Made by a program: the position numbers and the translations under genes. A DNA stretch of 38,770 nucleotides from Byssothecium circinans. Lineage: Eukaryota; Ascomycota; Dothideomycetes; Pleosporales; Massarinaceae. The stretch covers positions 654,894 to 693,663 of the forward strand of contig ML976998.1 in NCBI GenBank assembly GCA_010015675.1, read 5' to 3'. Shown here piece by piece: positions 1 to 11,900 of this stretch. The notes under the pieces were generated by a model. The model had not been told where the DNA came from and searched no databases. It worked only from the letters and a program-made list of their open reading frames with translations. Position 1 is the stretch's first letter. Each line of letters begins with the position of its first letter.

Positions 1-1479
1 GAGGGTAGAGATTCCTAAAATTAGAAAACTATAATTAAATATTGTATCTAGCTAGATATCCTTAGTTCTTTTCTTTTAATAAACTTTATATATATATATA
101 ATAGTAATATAAATAGTTAGCTATAAAAGATTAGCTTATATAAGCTTTATTATAAGGCAGTGTCTAAATTTTCTAAAAACCTATACTTCCTAAGCTAGAT
201 CTTTTAGTATTAGAGGTAATTACCTACTTTAAACTTATATATAGCTTTATTTAGTATATAGTATTGTCCTCTTAAGAAGAAAGTAAGGATATTTGTAAAA
301 TAGTAAGCTTAATAGCTTATATAATAAGCTAAAGATATTTTTATGTTATAGTTTAGGCTTTTCTCTATAACATATTAAAATTTGGTATAAATTAGTTGAC
401 TAGTTATTTTACTATAATAAGTCAAAAACAGCAACTTTTTAATTTCTAGTACTTTGGTACAACTGCTTTGTACTAGGTACTTAGTAATCATAAAAATTAC
501 ACTATATTCTTGATAGTGTATTTTAGTGTATATTACACTTATTTAGAAGAATTTTTATTTTTCTATTAGTTTTTAGTTTATATAGAGGCTAAGTACTTCT
601 ACTTTGTACCTAAGTACTTACTAAACTATTTCTAGTTAGTAAGGTACTTATTTAATGTATATACTTATTTTAGGCTAAATATAGCCTAATACTAATATAG
701 CTAGTATTAGACTAGCTATTATTAGTTAGTTAGTTCTAGAGCTTTCTATTTGATTTCAAATCAATTTAGATTTCAAATCAAGGATCGTAGATCATTAGGT
801 AATAGATCTCGATCTATAGTATAGGAAATACTCAGGGCTAGTGTAGGATATACTTAGGACTGAATGTATATAAATAAGTGCTATAGGCTTACTTAAAATC
901 AATTATTTTAGCTATTACTTTCTACCTACTACCTACTATACTACTAGCCTCTTCTACTGCTAGCAGCTTTATATAAGAGCTATCTTTATACAGCTTTTAT
1001 ATTTTTATATTTAAATAACTTCTATTGTTATTTAAGTATCTTTCAAACCTCCCTTGCTTTCTTACAATATTTAGTATATATAACTTTATTTAAAGAGATT
1101 ACTAACTTTTCTTACCTTTTATCTTTTACCTCTTATATTAGCTTTAAATCTAGGTCGCACGCTATATAGTCTTTTATAGCTATTAACTAATATACTAATA
1201 AGTAAGTCCTAAAAATTATATAGTATAATACTAAGGTTTAGGTATTAGTCTATAGTATATAGTAGGTTTTAGCTACTAGTACTTTATAGGTTAATAGCTA
1301 TTTTATTACGTAAGCTAAGGCTATAAAAATTTAATAGCTATTAGTATATATATATATATCTATCTAGGTTTAAAATTTCAAAAGAAAATATTAAGGTTTG
1401 GCTTTGTTATTAAGATATTACCGCTGCTAAGAAATTTTAGCGCGCTCGATGGTGTGGCGCGCTTGATAGTGATTTACGT
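1..1479 (+). mobile_element. M1: non-autonomous pogo-like TIR element, 5' truncated by window edge, split by a solo LTR
   Basis: The sequence matches the interior and right end of M3 (20147-21198), starting about 360 bp into the element, so its left end lies outside the window. The right TIR ends in ACGT at 1479 and is followed by TA (1480-1481), the expected TA target duplication. It contains no coding capacity and is heavily AT-rich. A 773-bp solo LTR (294-1066) interrupts it; removing that insert restores collinearity with M3. The right TIR holds two iterated motifs of the form CAC(T/C)ATC(A/G)AGCGCGC. It sits in pogo relic E6 and probably relied on a pogo-family transposase encoded elsewhere. 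Confidence 0.8.
294..1066. mobile_element. Solo LTR of an unidentified LTR retrotransposon
   Basis: The segment begins TGTAAAATAG and ends TTCTTACA (TG...CA). It is flanked by perfect 5-bp direct repeats ATATT (289-293 and 1067-1071) and interrupts M1 exactly. Without the insert the flanks join as in M3. It holds a TATA-like TATATAAATA at 867-876 and a pair of direct repeats of GATTTCAAATCAA at 752-783. There is no internal domain, so it is either a solo LTR left by recombination or a lone LTR copy. The family (copia or gypsy) cannot be told. Confidence 0.8.
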
Positions 1480-1481
1480 TA

Positions 1482-2914
1482 TCTAATACTTTATATAACG
1501 TAGGCGTAAATCTTTATAAATTAAAGTTAAGGATATATTAGATAATTATCTTCTCTTTAGTAGTAGATAGTTTTTAATAGTTTAAAACTATTTCTTATTA
1601 AAATAGTATTCCTTTAACGCGTTTAGTAAGGACTTAGTCTTTAATATTAAAAGCTTTAGCAGTAACGTATTCTACTACCGAGTACGCTAAACTACCGAGT
1701 GCGCCAAAATTGCTTAGCAAGGAAAATCAAAGAGTATTATCTTAATAATAAAGCCAAACCTTAATATTTTCTTTTAAAATTTAAAACCTAGATAGATATA
1801 TATATAATCTAATAGCTATTAAATCTATAGAGCTATAGCTTACGTAATCTAGTAGTTATTAGTAAAGGAAGAAATCTTAAGTAAAACCTACCTTTTACTA
1901 TAGATTAATAGCTATACGTTAGTAATATACTATATAACTTTTAGAACTTACTTATTAGTATATTAATTAGTAGCTATTAAGTTATTATAGCGTGCAGCCT
2001 AGATTTAACGCTATTATAGTAGGTATAAGGTAGGGGGTAAGAAAAACTAAAAAACCTTCTAAATAAAGTTCTATATATTAGAAACCTATAGTGTTTTCTA
2101 TAAGAGGGAAATAGTATATACTAAATAAAGCTATATATAAGTTTAAAGTAAGTAATTACCTCTAAAACTAAAGATCTAGCTTAGGAAGTAGAGGTTTTTA
2201 TAAAAATACAAACACTACTATACAGGCTTATATAAGCTACTTTCTTATAGCTAACTATTTATATTACTACTATATATATAAATAAAGTTTATTAAAAGAA
2301 AAAAAGTAACAATATCTAGCTAGATAAAATATTTAATTATAGTTTTCTAATTTTAGGAATCTCTACCCTCCCTACGCTAGTTCTCTAATAGGTCTAGGCT
2401 GCACGCTATAATTTTAGTACTAATAGGTGTATTGTATATATATAAACTAGCTCTAAAGTTATTATAACTTATTTAGCTAGTTTAGTAGGTGTTATAGGCT
2501 ATAAACCTAAAGTAACCCTAGTATTCTCTAAACCTATATAGCTTACTAAGATATTAGAAATCCTAGAATATCTTTTTATAATCGTTTTTATCTAGACTAT
2601 ATATATCTGTATTTAAATTTTCAGCTTAATAGCTCTATTATTTAAATTGTTATTAAGATAATACTCTTTAATTTTCCTTGCCAAGCAATTTTAGCGCACT
2701 CGGTGGTTTGGCGCACTCGGTGGTAGAATACGTTATATTAGATACTACTAAATTAGCTTAGATAGTATACTTAAACGGTAAGCTAAAGTCTACCTTTATA
2801 TTAAAGTACTTTAGTATAATATTATTATAGTATTCTTATATTAAAGATAGTAATAGTATTACTAAGCAATTTTACGTAGTTTAGTAGGTTGCGTAGTTTA
2901 GTAGTAGAATATAT
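1482..2914 (-). mobile_element. E6: pogo/Fot1-type transposon relic (5' part), split by M2
   Basis: Segments 1482-1660 and 2736-2914 align with the reverse complement of the 5' end and N-terminal transposase region of E4 (35564-37414). The right end is a TIR finishing at 2914, followed by TA (2915-2916); it carries two copies of a CTACTAAACTACG-like motif. M2 is inserted at a TA between the two segments, and M1 lies at the other side, at a TA in the transposase region. Nothing of the catalytic domain is present in the window. The relic is strongly RIP-mutated. Confidence 0.7.
1665..2733 (-). mobile_element. M2: 1069-bp non-autonomous pogo-like TIR element
   Basis: A complete element in inverted orientation relative to M1 and M3. 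Both ends start ACGTATTCTAC(T/C)ACCGAGT and it is flanked by TA (1663-1664, 2734-2735). Each TIR carries two tandem copies of a ~17-bp motif, (C/A)TACCGAGTGCGCCAAA-like, followed by a conserved AATTGCTT(A/G)GCAAGG block. The interior matches M3 and M4, but the TIR motif differs from theirs (see findings). It has no open reading frame of note. The transposase source is presumably one of the pogo families nearby. Confidence 0.85.
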
Positions 2915-2916
2915 TA

Positions 2917-3580
2917 GTAGTATATTCTAACTATATTTCCTTACTTTAGGATGCTAACTTAGCAGTGTATAAGATAGTGATAAATTCAAGCGCTATCCCT
3001 ACTAAGACTATCTAAAAATAATTATAGCATATATTATAGGAACTACCTTTGTAGAATATGTCTATAGGTAGATATAGATAGTAGTCTTAAGGATAACAGT
3101 CTCTTATTTATAAGAGTAAAGTTAGGTAGGGTAGAAATTTCTTCTACGCCGCGTTAGCTCTTAGGCACGCTAGCAACTGGCTATAGGTATAGAGAAATCG
3201 TAGCTAAGGCTAAGTAGGATCGAATTAGCTAATCAATTAGTTATATAGGCAGCGATATTGATGTGAAGAATCCTTGAAGGCCAAATTGCCTCGTCGCGTG
3301 CTAGAGATCTAAAATTCTGTGCACTAATTCTTTTAGCCTTTATCTCATGGATTTCCATCCGGCTGCTATGCACGCTAGTGACGGAGGAAAGAATTAACGA
3401 CCTGAAGTGTTGCTGTGATCTCGCTTTTTCAGAAATGCTTTGAGAAAATTGGTGGACTTTTAGACTAGGCTAAGTCAGCACACTGAGACAAATTCTTTAT
3501 AAACTTATGGAAGAGCTAATTTTATTAAGAAGTTCGAAGTCTTTGAAGGATCGAGGACGAGTGGCCTTTTACAGGCATGC
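2917..3580. other. Unassigned stretch between pogo relic E6 and the HET gene
   Basis: About 2917-3230 is AT-rich and RIP-like with no recognisable domain or terminal repeat. From about 3231 base composition becomes balanced; this is likely the 3' flank of the HET gene. I see no coding region or RNA gene. Confidence 0.5.
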
Positions 3581-3581
3581 G

Positions 3582-5611
3582 TTATACTATAGATATCTTG
3601 TATACACCGGGGCTTTGCACAGCCTCGTATTCTAGCCACTTGTGACTCTTAACCGATTGATACCCAGTCCAGTCTGATATGCCAAACGCTGATTTGAAAG
3701 CGAATAGCGTCCCACACCGCATAAACTGCCCCCTTGTAGCTCTGGTTGGCACAAGTAAAAGACATGAAATTGACCAAGACTCTGGATATTGGTGGAGGTC
3801 TGCTAATATAGGCAGGCAATGAAGTTGAAGGGATGGAGGCCGGTAATCAAGCAATATCTGTGCGTTCTGCCTATCGTACTCCTTCTCGTTTATGACAACG
3901 CTCCACCTAGACTTCTGCGATGGTCGGAGCACCACAGTAAAGAGGTATCCGGAGAGTCGGATAATGCCACTCGTCACCTCCGAAAATGGGTCATGAGTAG
4001 CAGTCACAACTTCATGACTTATAATTTTGGCCAATATCTTAATCTCTTCGGATGGGGTCGTTTCATAGTCACCGCTCGTCACTCCAGTATCTACGCTCGC
4101 CCACGACCAAGATGGGGCTCGATAGGGCTGCGGTTGAAGCTCGTCAGAAGCGCTCAGCCAGAGAAGCTGGGTCGGGAAGGATTGTACCCATAGACCTGCA
4201 CAGTACTCGTCGCGGATGGCTTCTTGGATGGCTCTAGCGATGCCGGCTACGGCTACAAGTCTGTCTCGTGGGTGGCTTAGTTGGCATGTTGTATACTGCT
4301 TGACAACTTGGGACCAAAGTCGCAGAGCTAGCTCCTTCGTACCAGAGGATGAATCGCCGTGGGCAAGGGCCAGGATATCCAAGGTATCATTTCGAGAAAT
4401 ACTCCCAGCTGGAACCTCACCGGGAATACGCTCTGGGTACGCCTCGCACGCCGCAGCTCCGTAGCACTCCCAGAACATCTGATGCTCGTTAAAATGCAGT
4501 ACTCTGGGGGCCAAAAACAATTCTTGCACAACCCAGCCGCGATTCATCAGTGGCTGTCCCTCGAAAGCATGGCGCCAAAAGTCCACGTGATATATTCGAT
4601 AAACTTGGCTGCTCCCATCTTCCCAGGTGGACCTGACTAGAGTTCGCTCTATAGACGGCACTTGTCGCGAGCGAAACAAGCCTCCATCGCCATTCGCACT
4701 AGCAGTAGCGGCGATATTGAGTACTGCTCCGCGATAAACGCTCTGCATCTGTGGTGCTTCATGGTTCCAATCATCCTTTGAATCTTGAATTATGCACAAA
4801 GAGTCTATCCAAATGAATGCATAGCCCAGAGCTCTTGTCACGGCAATTGCATCTTGGAATGTTTTGCTGAGTAGCGAAATTCGGATTCCAGACTTCAGGT
4901 CAGGGTAGGATGTGGATGTTAACGTAAAGGTAGGTATAGAACCCCAGCAATGACTAAGTGTCACATAGGGAGTTGAAGCGGGGGTGGATTCAGAATGCGG
5001 ATAAGTAACTACTTGGATGTAATCATGCGTTGGTGTCCCGATGCGAACGAGGCGGGTAGGCGTGAAGAACTGAGAGCGCGTTGGTTTAAGGGGACGACAT
5101 GTTGAGTGTGTTGAGAGGCAGCTAGATAGCCAATGGTGTGTGAGAGGTCGGAAATTTACAGCGTCAAGAGTTTCGGGTGGTGTATATGCCAGTAGAGGTT
5201 CAGCATCTGAACAGTAGCCTTAGTACCCCTCAACACTTGCTTTCCACGAACGGAAGATATGTACATACCTCTCTCCCTAATTAGCAAAAATTGCGCCCCA
5301 ATGCCCAACTCGCCCTGCACTCCAGGTGTACCGACTCCGTTAGCGTTCACAATAAAATCTAAGTTAAATGACCGTTCCGACCCTAATTGCCTCCGGGCCG
5401 AATACGTCGAGACAGGCTGCAGAGAGAGTGATGCTACTGTAGGACTGGGCATTGGTGGCCATTTGTGACGGCAAAGCATGTTCCATAGTACTGTGCAGAT
5501 TGCGCAAAACTTCGATGCTGCCTTCCGGAGAGTTTGGAGCGTGGGCTGATGATTCTGCCTAATAGTGAGGCGGGGGTTTATGAAAATAATAGTACAGGTG
5601 GTGCAGAGCAT
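3582..5611 (-). CDS. HET-domain protein (heterokaryon incompatibility family), two exons
   Basis: Exon 1 is 5611-5269 and exon 2 is 5206-3582. The 62-nt intron (5268-5207) has a GTATGT donor, a TACTAAG branch-like site about 18 nt before the TTCAG acceptor, and phase 1. The joined CDS is 1968 nt, about 655 residues, with no internal stop. The N-terminus has the usual HET-protein lead-in (CTTC at residues 3-6, CAICTVLW near 37-44, and WLSSCLSTH after the splice). The HET domain (PF06985) starts at about residue 194 with YVTLSHCWG, then TFQDAIAVTRALGY, WIDSLCIIQD and SVYRGAVLNIAATAS. HET proteins act in fungal allorecognition and can trigger cell death on non-self fusion; the partner of this one is unknown. 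It is the only intact gene here and shows no RIP although transposon relics lie close on both sides. The start ATG is the first in frame before the lead-in; an upstream exon is not excluded. Confidence 0.9.
5207..5268 (-). other. Intron of the HET-domain gene
   Basis: It runs GTATGT...TTCAG on the minus strand, 62 nt. Removing it joins exon 1 (phase 1, ending ...RER then G) to AT GCT GAA, giving ...RER-D-AEPLLAY, in frame with the HET exon. Reading through instead reaches a stop at about 5156. Confidence 0.85.
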
Positions 5612-5712
5612 TATGATGGAAGAGGTGATGAGTTTTGAGATTTAAAAAGGTGATCGAGTGTAATTACTGTGGTTGCAGCGGTAGGTGCCAGCGCTTGTAA
5701 GCGGGGTGGATT

Positions 5713-5726
5713 TAAGCTAGCGCATA
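5713..5726. repeat. Left half of a 26-bp palindromic target site
   Basis: TAAGCTAGCGCA followed by TA. The right half, TA then TGCGCTAGCTTA, lies at 17140-17153. With E1, E2 and the duplicated TAs removed the halves join into a perfect palindrome centred on the TA target. Confidence 0.85.
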
Positions 5727-7023
5727 CTGGTTTTAGTCAGCCGACGCACGGGCTCACCTGACGCACGATTTTCGCTGAGCACCGATATCTGCTTTTGAGG
5801 CCGTACAGCTCAATATAAATTATAATATCGCGAGATTTTACAGAGTAGTAGGCAGTCAAGTACGGAGAATATTTCTATGCTATCAGCTAGTCGCAATACC
5901 TCGTAGGGAGGTTGATCTGCCGCCCCCGGCGATTGGTGGGCCTGGGGGCTAGGTTGACCTCAAGAACAGATTGCTCGCCACCAGTATCATCCTAAGGACT
6001 AATAGATTGTTGAATCCTCCTTTTTTAAGCTTGTTTAGCAAATTAGATGTCTTTTTTGAGTTGCGCAGCCGCCTGCTGAGCATGCCTATTGTCCTTTACT
6101 TCCTGCTTTTTCCGTGCCTGCTCCTAGAGTCGTATCTCCTGCTGAGTAGCCTTTATACGACGTCGCTCCTCTATTAGCCGCTGCTTCTCTGCTTTCTCCT
6201 CAGCCTTGCGCTTAGCCTCCTTTTGTTTTTGAAGTCTCTTCTACTCTGCTGCTGCCTCCTTTTATATTTCACGATTACGAGCTCGCTGAACCTTGTTTGG
6301 GCTCTAGAAGATTGCTCCACTATCCTAATTTAGAGGCAGATCAATCTGCAAAGCCCTGCCTCTCTGCCGACGCTTCTTCTCATTTACTAGCGCCTTTTTA
6401 AGGCCTTGATTCTCTAGTTTCAAGAGTATATTCTCAGTTAATAGCGAGTGAATCGTCTGTGAGAGCTGCTTAGCCTTGTCGTTATATGCAGTGTTAAAGA
6501 CTACTCTTATAAGCTTAGCAATCCTCCTCTAGTCGTTAGCTGAGAGCACTGACCTTAAGCTCTCGCTTAAGGAAAGCCTATCTACCTTAGGGTTACTAAA
6601 TCGGCTAAGGATAACGTTAGGATTAAAAGGATGGAGACCGCAGGATTCAAAGCCTAAAAGAATGTTCTTAGCTGTAAAAGCTTGCTCCCACGCAGCCTAA
6701 AACATGCGGAAGAAATCTCTCTTTGTTATAGCAGAGAAGACCTAAGATTCTTCTATAAAGCGTGCTATCTCTACGCTGTACGCTTAAGAGAGAGGCCTAA
6801 ACAAGCAGACGTTGAGCGGTTAAAGAGTATAAGTACTATAAGGAGGATATACTGCTAAAAGGATCTTGTAATTATTATAGTACTTAATAAACTTCATATT
6901 CACATAAGATCCATAGCCGTTAAGGATAAGTAGTTAGTATCGCTGCGGTAGAACCTTTAGTTTAGTTTCTTAATTAAAGATAGTTTTTAACTATTAAAGC
7001 CTAAGGTTATTGTTTGTCTATCT

Positions 7024-7522
7024 TGTTACCGAGGGGTATACTTGCCGGTCCTAGTCCGTGTAAGGGGAGGTCGGTGTAAAGGTGTATACGTCAGGTAGTG
7101 TTCTTTAGTAATTCAAGAGGCAAACGTGCGTATACTGTCTGTCTAAAGCAAACCAATTCTATAACTAACTATAGAATAACTAAGTATTAATCTAGGTAAG
7201 AGATGAACTATTAAGAGTTGACTACAAAGAATTAGAATTAGAAAGATAAAGGAGATTCATCTAGTCTTTATACCGCTCATCCTGTTCCTTCGCTCTATCC
7301 TGTAAGCCTTAATCTTTAGAGATCACTCTTAGAGGCAAGATTACTCTTGCTCTCTCGCGCAGGCTTAATCTCTAGGGATTACTATTCTTGGCAAGATTAA
7401 TGTTACGTAACTACTAACCTAATCCTGCCCCGCGCATCATTGTGTTGCTATCCTCTGGTCTCAACACCCTCCGCGCTGCGTTATCTAGTCCTAGATACCC
7501 TGTATCTATCCTATTTGTAACA
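7024..7522 (-). repeat. 3' LTR of gypsy A
   Basis: The 499-bp repeat pairs with 14048-14546. Differences by eye are almost all C/T or G/A transitions. It retains TTGACTAC (7218-7225), the unmutated form of the putative self-priming site. Confidence 0.9.
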
Positions 7523-7699
7523 TCATCCCCCTCTTTAGGATTATCGTCCCGATAATCGTAAAGATCTAGCTGCTATGCCGCATCTAGCCTTAGCTAGCAT
7601 ATAAAGCGTACGAGTTCCCTACTGTAGGTAGTATCGTATCCTCCTTAGATATTCCTTAACTTCTTACCTAACTATGCCTAGGGAATCCCGTCCTTAAGC

Positions 7700-8365
7700 C
7701 CTAAAGGTTCCTCGCATAGATTCTCTGTTTGTTCCCGCCGGCTCATCTACTGCTCGTCGGAAATTGCTCGCTAGTCGTGTTTTAACGAACGGTCGCAAGA
7801 TGCCTTCCCCTTGCTCTTCTTATTGTAAGAAGAGTTGGAAGTGCGTAGTAAGCTTAGATTCTAGGCGCTGTTTCAAGTATCTAGATTACAACTCTAAGTG
7901 TAATCTAGTTGTAACTCCTTAAGAGTAGGCTAAGCTTAACGCGAAGCAGGATCGCGTGCGTTAGCATTTGCTTGAGCTAGAGAAGTCTCTACGTAAGTCG
8001 CAACTAGAACTTCTATATCTTAATCGTTAAAAGAAGGAGATGTACTATCAAGAGTTAGCTTCAATAAAAGAGATAGAGAACCTTAAGCGTAAGGCTAGAC
8101 TACTAGTCGCTACTCCTAAGAGTACGGATACTACTATTGCACTTTCACTACTGCTACCTATATCTTCGACTAACCTAGGCTAGTTGCAGGCTAACTCTTC
8201 TCTTTCGTTTAATCTTTCCTTATCCTTCAATCTTTCCGTTTTCTTGGCGAACGTGGATTCACTGCCTTTAGGTGCCGCTAGTAATAGTCCTTTACTAAAT
8301 CCTTATAGCTTATAAGATTCTATATTAGTTCCTAGGTATTCTAGCTATCTAGCTAGTTTTTTTAC
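7700..8365 (+). pseudogene. Antisense Zn(II)2Cys6-like plus coiled-coil gene of gypsy A
   Basis: This runs opposite to gag-pol of its host element and its 3' part overlaps the chromodomain end of pol. The likely start lies upstream of the ATG at 7800, since the frame is open through SSTARRKLL, which matches SSTVRRHRL of the C copy. After KMPSPC the ligands run C-x2-Y-x6-C-x8-C-x2-Y-x6-C (7812-7901). Both Y codons are TAT, one G-to-A step from TGT, so the ancestral spacing is C-x2-C-x6-C-x8-C-x2-C-x6-C, that of fungal Zn(II)2Cys6 domains. A heptad-like Leu/Glu/Lys stretch (LELEKSLRKSQLELL and on, about 7965-8105) suggests a coiled coil, then a Ser/Leu-rich tail. Several TAA/TAG stops show it is dead. 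A DNA-binding regulator role is inference only. Confidence 0.7.
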
Positions 8366-11300
8366 CTAACTAAGTACTTCTACTAACGCTTAAACTTTCG
8401 CAGGTCCCTAATTTCTTTAACCTCGTAATCTTTGTCTTTAAGTTTAACTCGTGTTTCGACTTTAGCGTTTAGTAGTGCTAGTTTAAGGAGTAATTTATAA
8501 AAGATAAGGTGTATACGCATGCTTTTAGGGAGTTCTAGCTTAAACATTACCGGTCCTTTAGCTTCTAGGATTTGAAAGGGTCCTATTCAAAGGTTGTCTA
8601 GTTTGTCGCATGGCCGTTTAGTTTTTAAATTTTTTTATAATAAAAAAACTTTATCCCCCTCTTTAAAAGTTAGTCCCTTAAGCCTTTTCTTATTTGCTAA
8701 TCTAGCTGTCGTAAGGTTCCTTTGAGCGATTCGTTGGCTTAAATCGTCGTGCAGTTCGCGAAGTAGTCGTGCCTTATCGTTAGCCTTAGCTAAAAAACTT
8801 TTAACGTCTTTAGGATTTTAATGAGCAATTAGCTCATATCCGTAATTCGCGTAATGTGGTAAGTATCCTATTGTCAAGGATCTTATACTATTATAGGCTA
8901 ATTATGCTGTTAGTAGAAGTTTAACCTAGTTATCTTATAGCTTATTAGCGTACATCCTTAGATACTATTCTAGTGTCTAGTTCGTTCATTCCGTCTAGCC
9001 GTCTATCTATGAATAGAAGCTAGTTAAAAGCTTCTTGTTAACTTCTAGCTTCGCGAGGAACGTGCTTTAATACTTAGAGGTAAATAGTGTTCTACGATTA
9101 GTAATAAACTATTCTAGCACACCGTATTAACTAACGAGTGCCTTAGTTACTTCGTAAGCCATTTCTTCAGCTATAACTATTTCTTCCGTTAGTACGAATA
9201 TTGATGCTTTGGTTAATTAATTAACGATTACTAGTATTAAGTTACAAAGCCATGCTAATCTAGGTTCTAACGATTTTAGGAGCTTTACAATGAAGTCTAT
9301 CGTAACGCTAATCTATAGGCATGCGGGTGGTTCTAGCGATTAGAGTAATCCATAGGGCTTATATCTCTTAGGCTTGTTTTTAGAACATACTAAACAGTTG
9401 CCTATCGCGTTCTAAACTGCTTTTCGTACGTTAGGGATTAAGTACTCGTTCAAGATCTATCGAACCATTTCGTCGATCTCTAGGTGTTCGTATTCCTTGG
9501 ACTTGTGTAGCTTACGTATTAAGGTTAGTACATAAGCTTCTCGCGGTATAATCTTTTATTCTTAATCTTAAGGTAGTCCTGCCCTTAGGTAGTTTACTAA
9601 ATCATATTCTACCCTCTATTCTAGGTTTAGGCGATTGTAATCCGTGCTATCTTGTACTTTTAGTCCTTAATAGTTAATCCTAGCTACCTTAGTAAGCTCG
9701 TTAGGCTTCTTGTCTTATTATCGTGTAACCTTAGTTACCTTAGCTAGCCGTTCAACTAGAGTTCCTTTAAACAGCCGTAGTTAATTATAGCCTAGACTAC
9801 CATCTTCGTCCTTCCGTAGGACCGCGTCGTGCGTGATAGGTCTGTTTGTTTCCTAAAGGTTAGATCTTTAGCTAAGAGCGTCTGTCGCTCTATTTAGCAA
9901 TCCTAGGCGATGGTGTACTTTAAAGTCGTAATCTACTATTATCTTAGCCTATCTAACCTATCGTTAGTTGAGTTTCTTAGTCGTTATAAAACTTATTAGG
10001 TTCTAGTAGTCTAAATATACCTCTACTTAGTATTTAGCGCCTACTAACTAGGCTTGCTATTGTTTAAAGGCGTCTACTATTGCTAGTAGTTCCTTATCGT
10101 AAACGTCGTAGTTAAGTTCTGCTCTTAAGAACTTTTAAGAATAGTAGAACACTAGTCTCTATTTCTTATTATTGCCTTGCTATAAGAGAATCGCTCCTAG
10201 AGCGTAATCTAATGCATCCATCTCTACTCGCAGTAGTCGTTCTAGGTCGTGCATCTGTAGCATAGGGGCTGATAAAAATAATTCCTTAAGCTTGTTAAAA
10301 GCCTTCTATTATTCCTATCTTTATTAGAATCCCTTCTCTTTCTTAGTAATTTCTGTAAGAGGCGCTGTGGTTTTTGAATATCCCATAATAAACTTCTAGT
10401 AAAAGTTAGCGAATCTTAAGAAAGATTACACGTCTTTTACTGTCTTAGGTATTAGCTATTCCTTTATAGTTTCGACTTTCTTCGGGTCTATAGCGATGCC
10501 TTCTCGTGAAACAACAAATCCTAAGTAATCCGTCTCTGTAACGTGGAATTCACATTTCTCTAGCTATAAAGGTAATCGATACTTCCTAAGCTTCCTAAGC
10601 ACCTTCTTAACGTATTTAATATAATCCTTGAGCGTTTCTAAGGTATACACTAGTATATCATCTAGGTACGCAGTTACAAAAACGTCCAAGTATTCGTAAA
10701 GTGCTCTATTGACAAGCGCCTAAAACGTTGCTAGTGCGTTTGTTAGTCTAAAAGGCATAACTATATACTCGTATAGTCCGTAACGAGTTTTAAAGGCAGT
10801 TAGCCATTTAAAGCCCTTAGCTATCCGTATTTAATAGAATTCGTCTCGTACATCGAATTTCGTGATTTACTTAACTCTTTAAAGGCGATCCATAAGTTCC
10901 TAGATCAATAGAAGGGGGTAATAGTTCTTCTTTATTACATAATTTAGCTATCTAAAGTCTACACAGAGTCGCAGCTTTCTATTCTTTTTTAAAACAAAAA
11001 GAATTGGTAAAGCTATTAGGCTTATACTCTCTTATATGTATCCATGCTTTAAGTTCTTTTTAATGTACTCTTTTAGCTCTAAATGCTAGTCTAGAGTAAG
11101 CGGATATATTAGTCCTAGGCGTAGCTTCGCGCCTTCTTCTAGGTAAATCTCGTAATCTTATTCCTAGTAGTCCGGTAATACGGTTTCTTCTACTTCCTTA
11201 AATAAATCTTGAAACTCCTCGTATTCTAGTAGTATCGTTAGTTAGGGTTCGTCCTTCTTAGGCGCAACTCTCCGTATCTAGATAACTCTTATTCGTGAAG

Positions 11301-11900
11301 GGTTTTTCTTATAGATCTTCCTAATCTTATAAGGTGATATTTTGCTAATTCGTCTAGTCCGACTAAGTAAGCTCTAGATTGCTAGGCTTAATCTTTCGTA
11401 GCGTGTTCTAGCAACCTTACGCGCTAGTTCTTAGCTAAATATCGTGCCTTTCTACTAATTAATAGTAGGATTGTACTTCTTAAGCTAATTGTATCTAATT
11501 AACATGTCTTCTTTACCAAGATCTATAATGTTAAGGGATGTTGTGTCTTTAATTTTAAGTACGTAGAATAACACTTCTTAGGTTTCTAACCTTAAGAATC
11601 TATTGCCGTAGGATATTAGTCCGTCATTGGCTAATACTACTCGTATTAGACGTTCTTTATCTTAATAGGGTATGTCATATTTCTTGACTACTTGTAGAGA
11701 GATAATTGTCTATGCAGCTTTACTATCTACTAGTACCGTAAGTCTACGTCCGTGCACGCGCACCTTTACCTTTAATCTATAAACTAGTAGATCTAGGTAT
11801 TGTATATTGTATAGGGTCGTTGTAGGAATGCTCTTACTAGCGTGACCTTATCTCTAGTAGCATCCTAGTTTTTTAACTCATCTTTGCGTAGGAAACCTTT
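8260..11900 (-). pseudogene. Gypsy A pol relic: protease, RT, RNase H, integrase, chromodomain
   Basis: Read on the minus strand. The protease active site is LVDSKAA at 11713-11733 (DSG ancestrally). The RT catalytic motif YLDDILVY is at 10655-10678 and is intact here. The RNase H region follows. The integrase zinc-binding pair NCLVC-type is near 9400-9430 and the catalytic-core start ISVTIDFIV near 9290. A chromodomain (about 8340-8470) ends the polyprotein, with the recognisable core KYLVR-KN and aromatic positions now stops (TGG to TAG). Frequent TAA/TAG stops make it a RIP-killed pseudogene. The chromodomain places it among the chromoviruses, whose integrases can target heterochromatin. 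Confidence 0.88.

Noticed and set aside
1..2914. Possible centromeric or telomeric AT-rich DNA
   Set aside because: The AT-richness is accounted for by RIP-mutated M and pogo elements with defined ends; no telomere repeats were seen.
3819..4640. Several open frames on the + strand (3819-4193, 4052-4237, 4216-4464, 4359-4640) and one on the - strand (4328-4531)
   Set aside because: They overlap exon 2 of the HET gene in other frames, have no domain features, and the HET frame explains the region.
5971..6177. A 68-codon plus-strand open frame, hydrophobic
   Set aside because: Antisense of the Lys/Gln-rich coiled-coil tail of the E1 transposase; the hydrophobicity is the complement of that bias.
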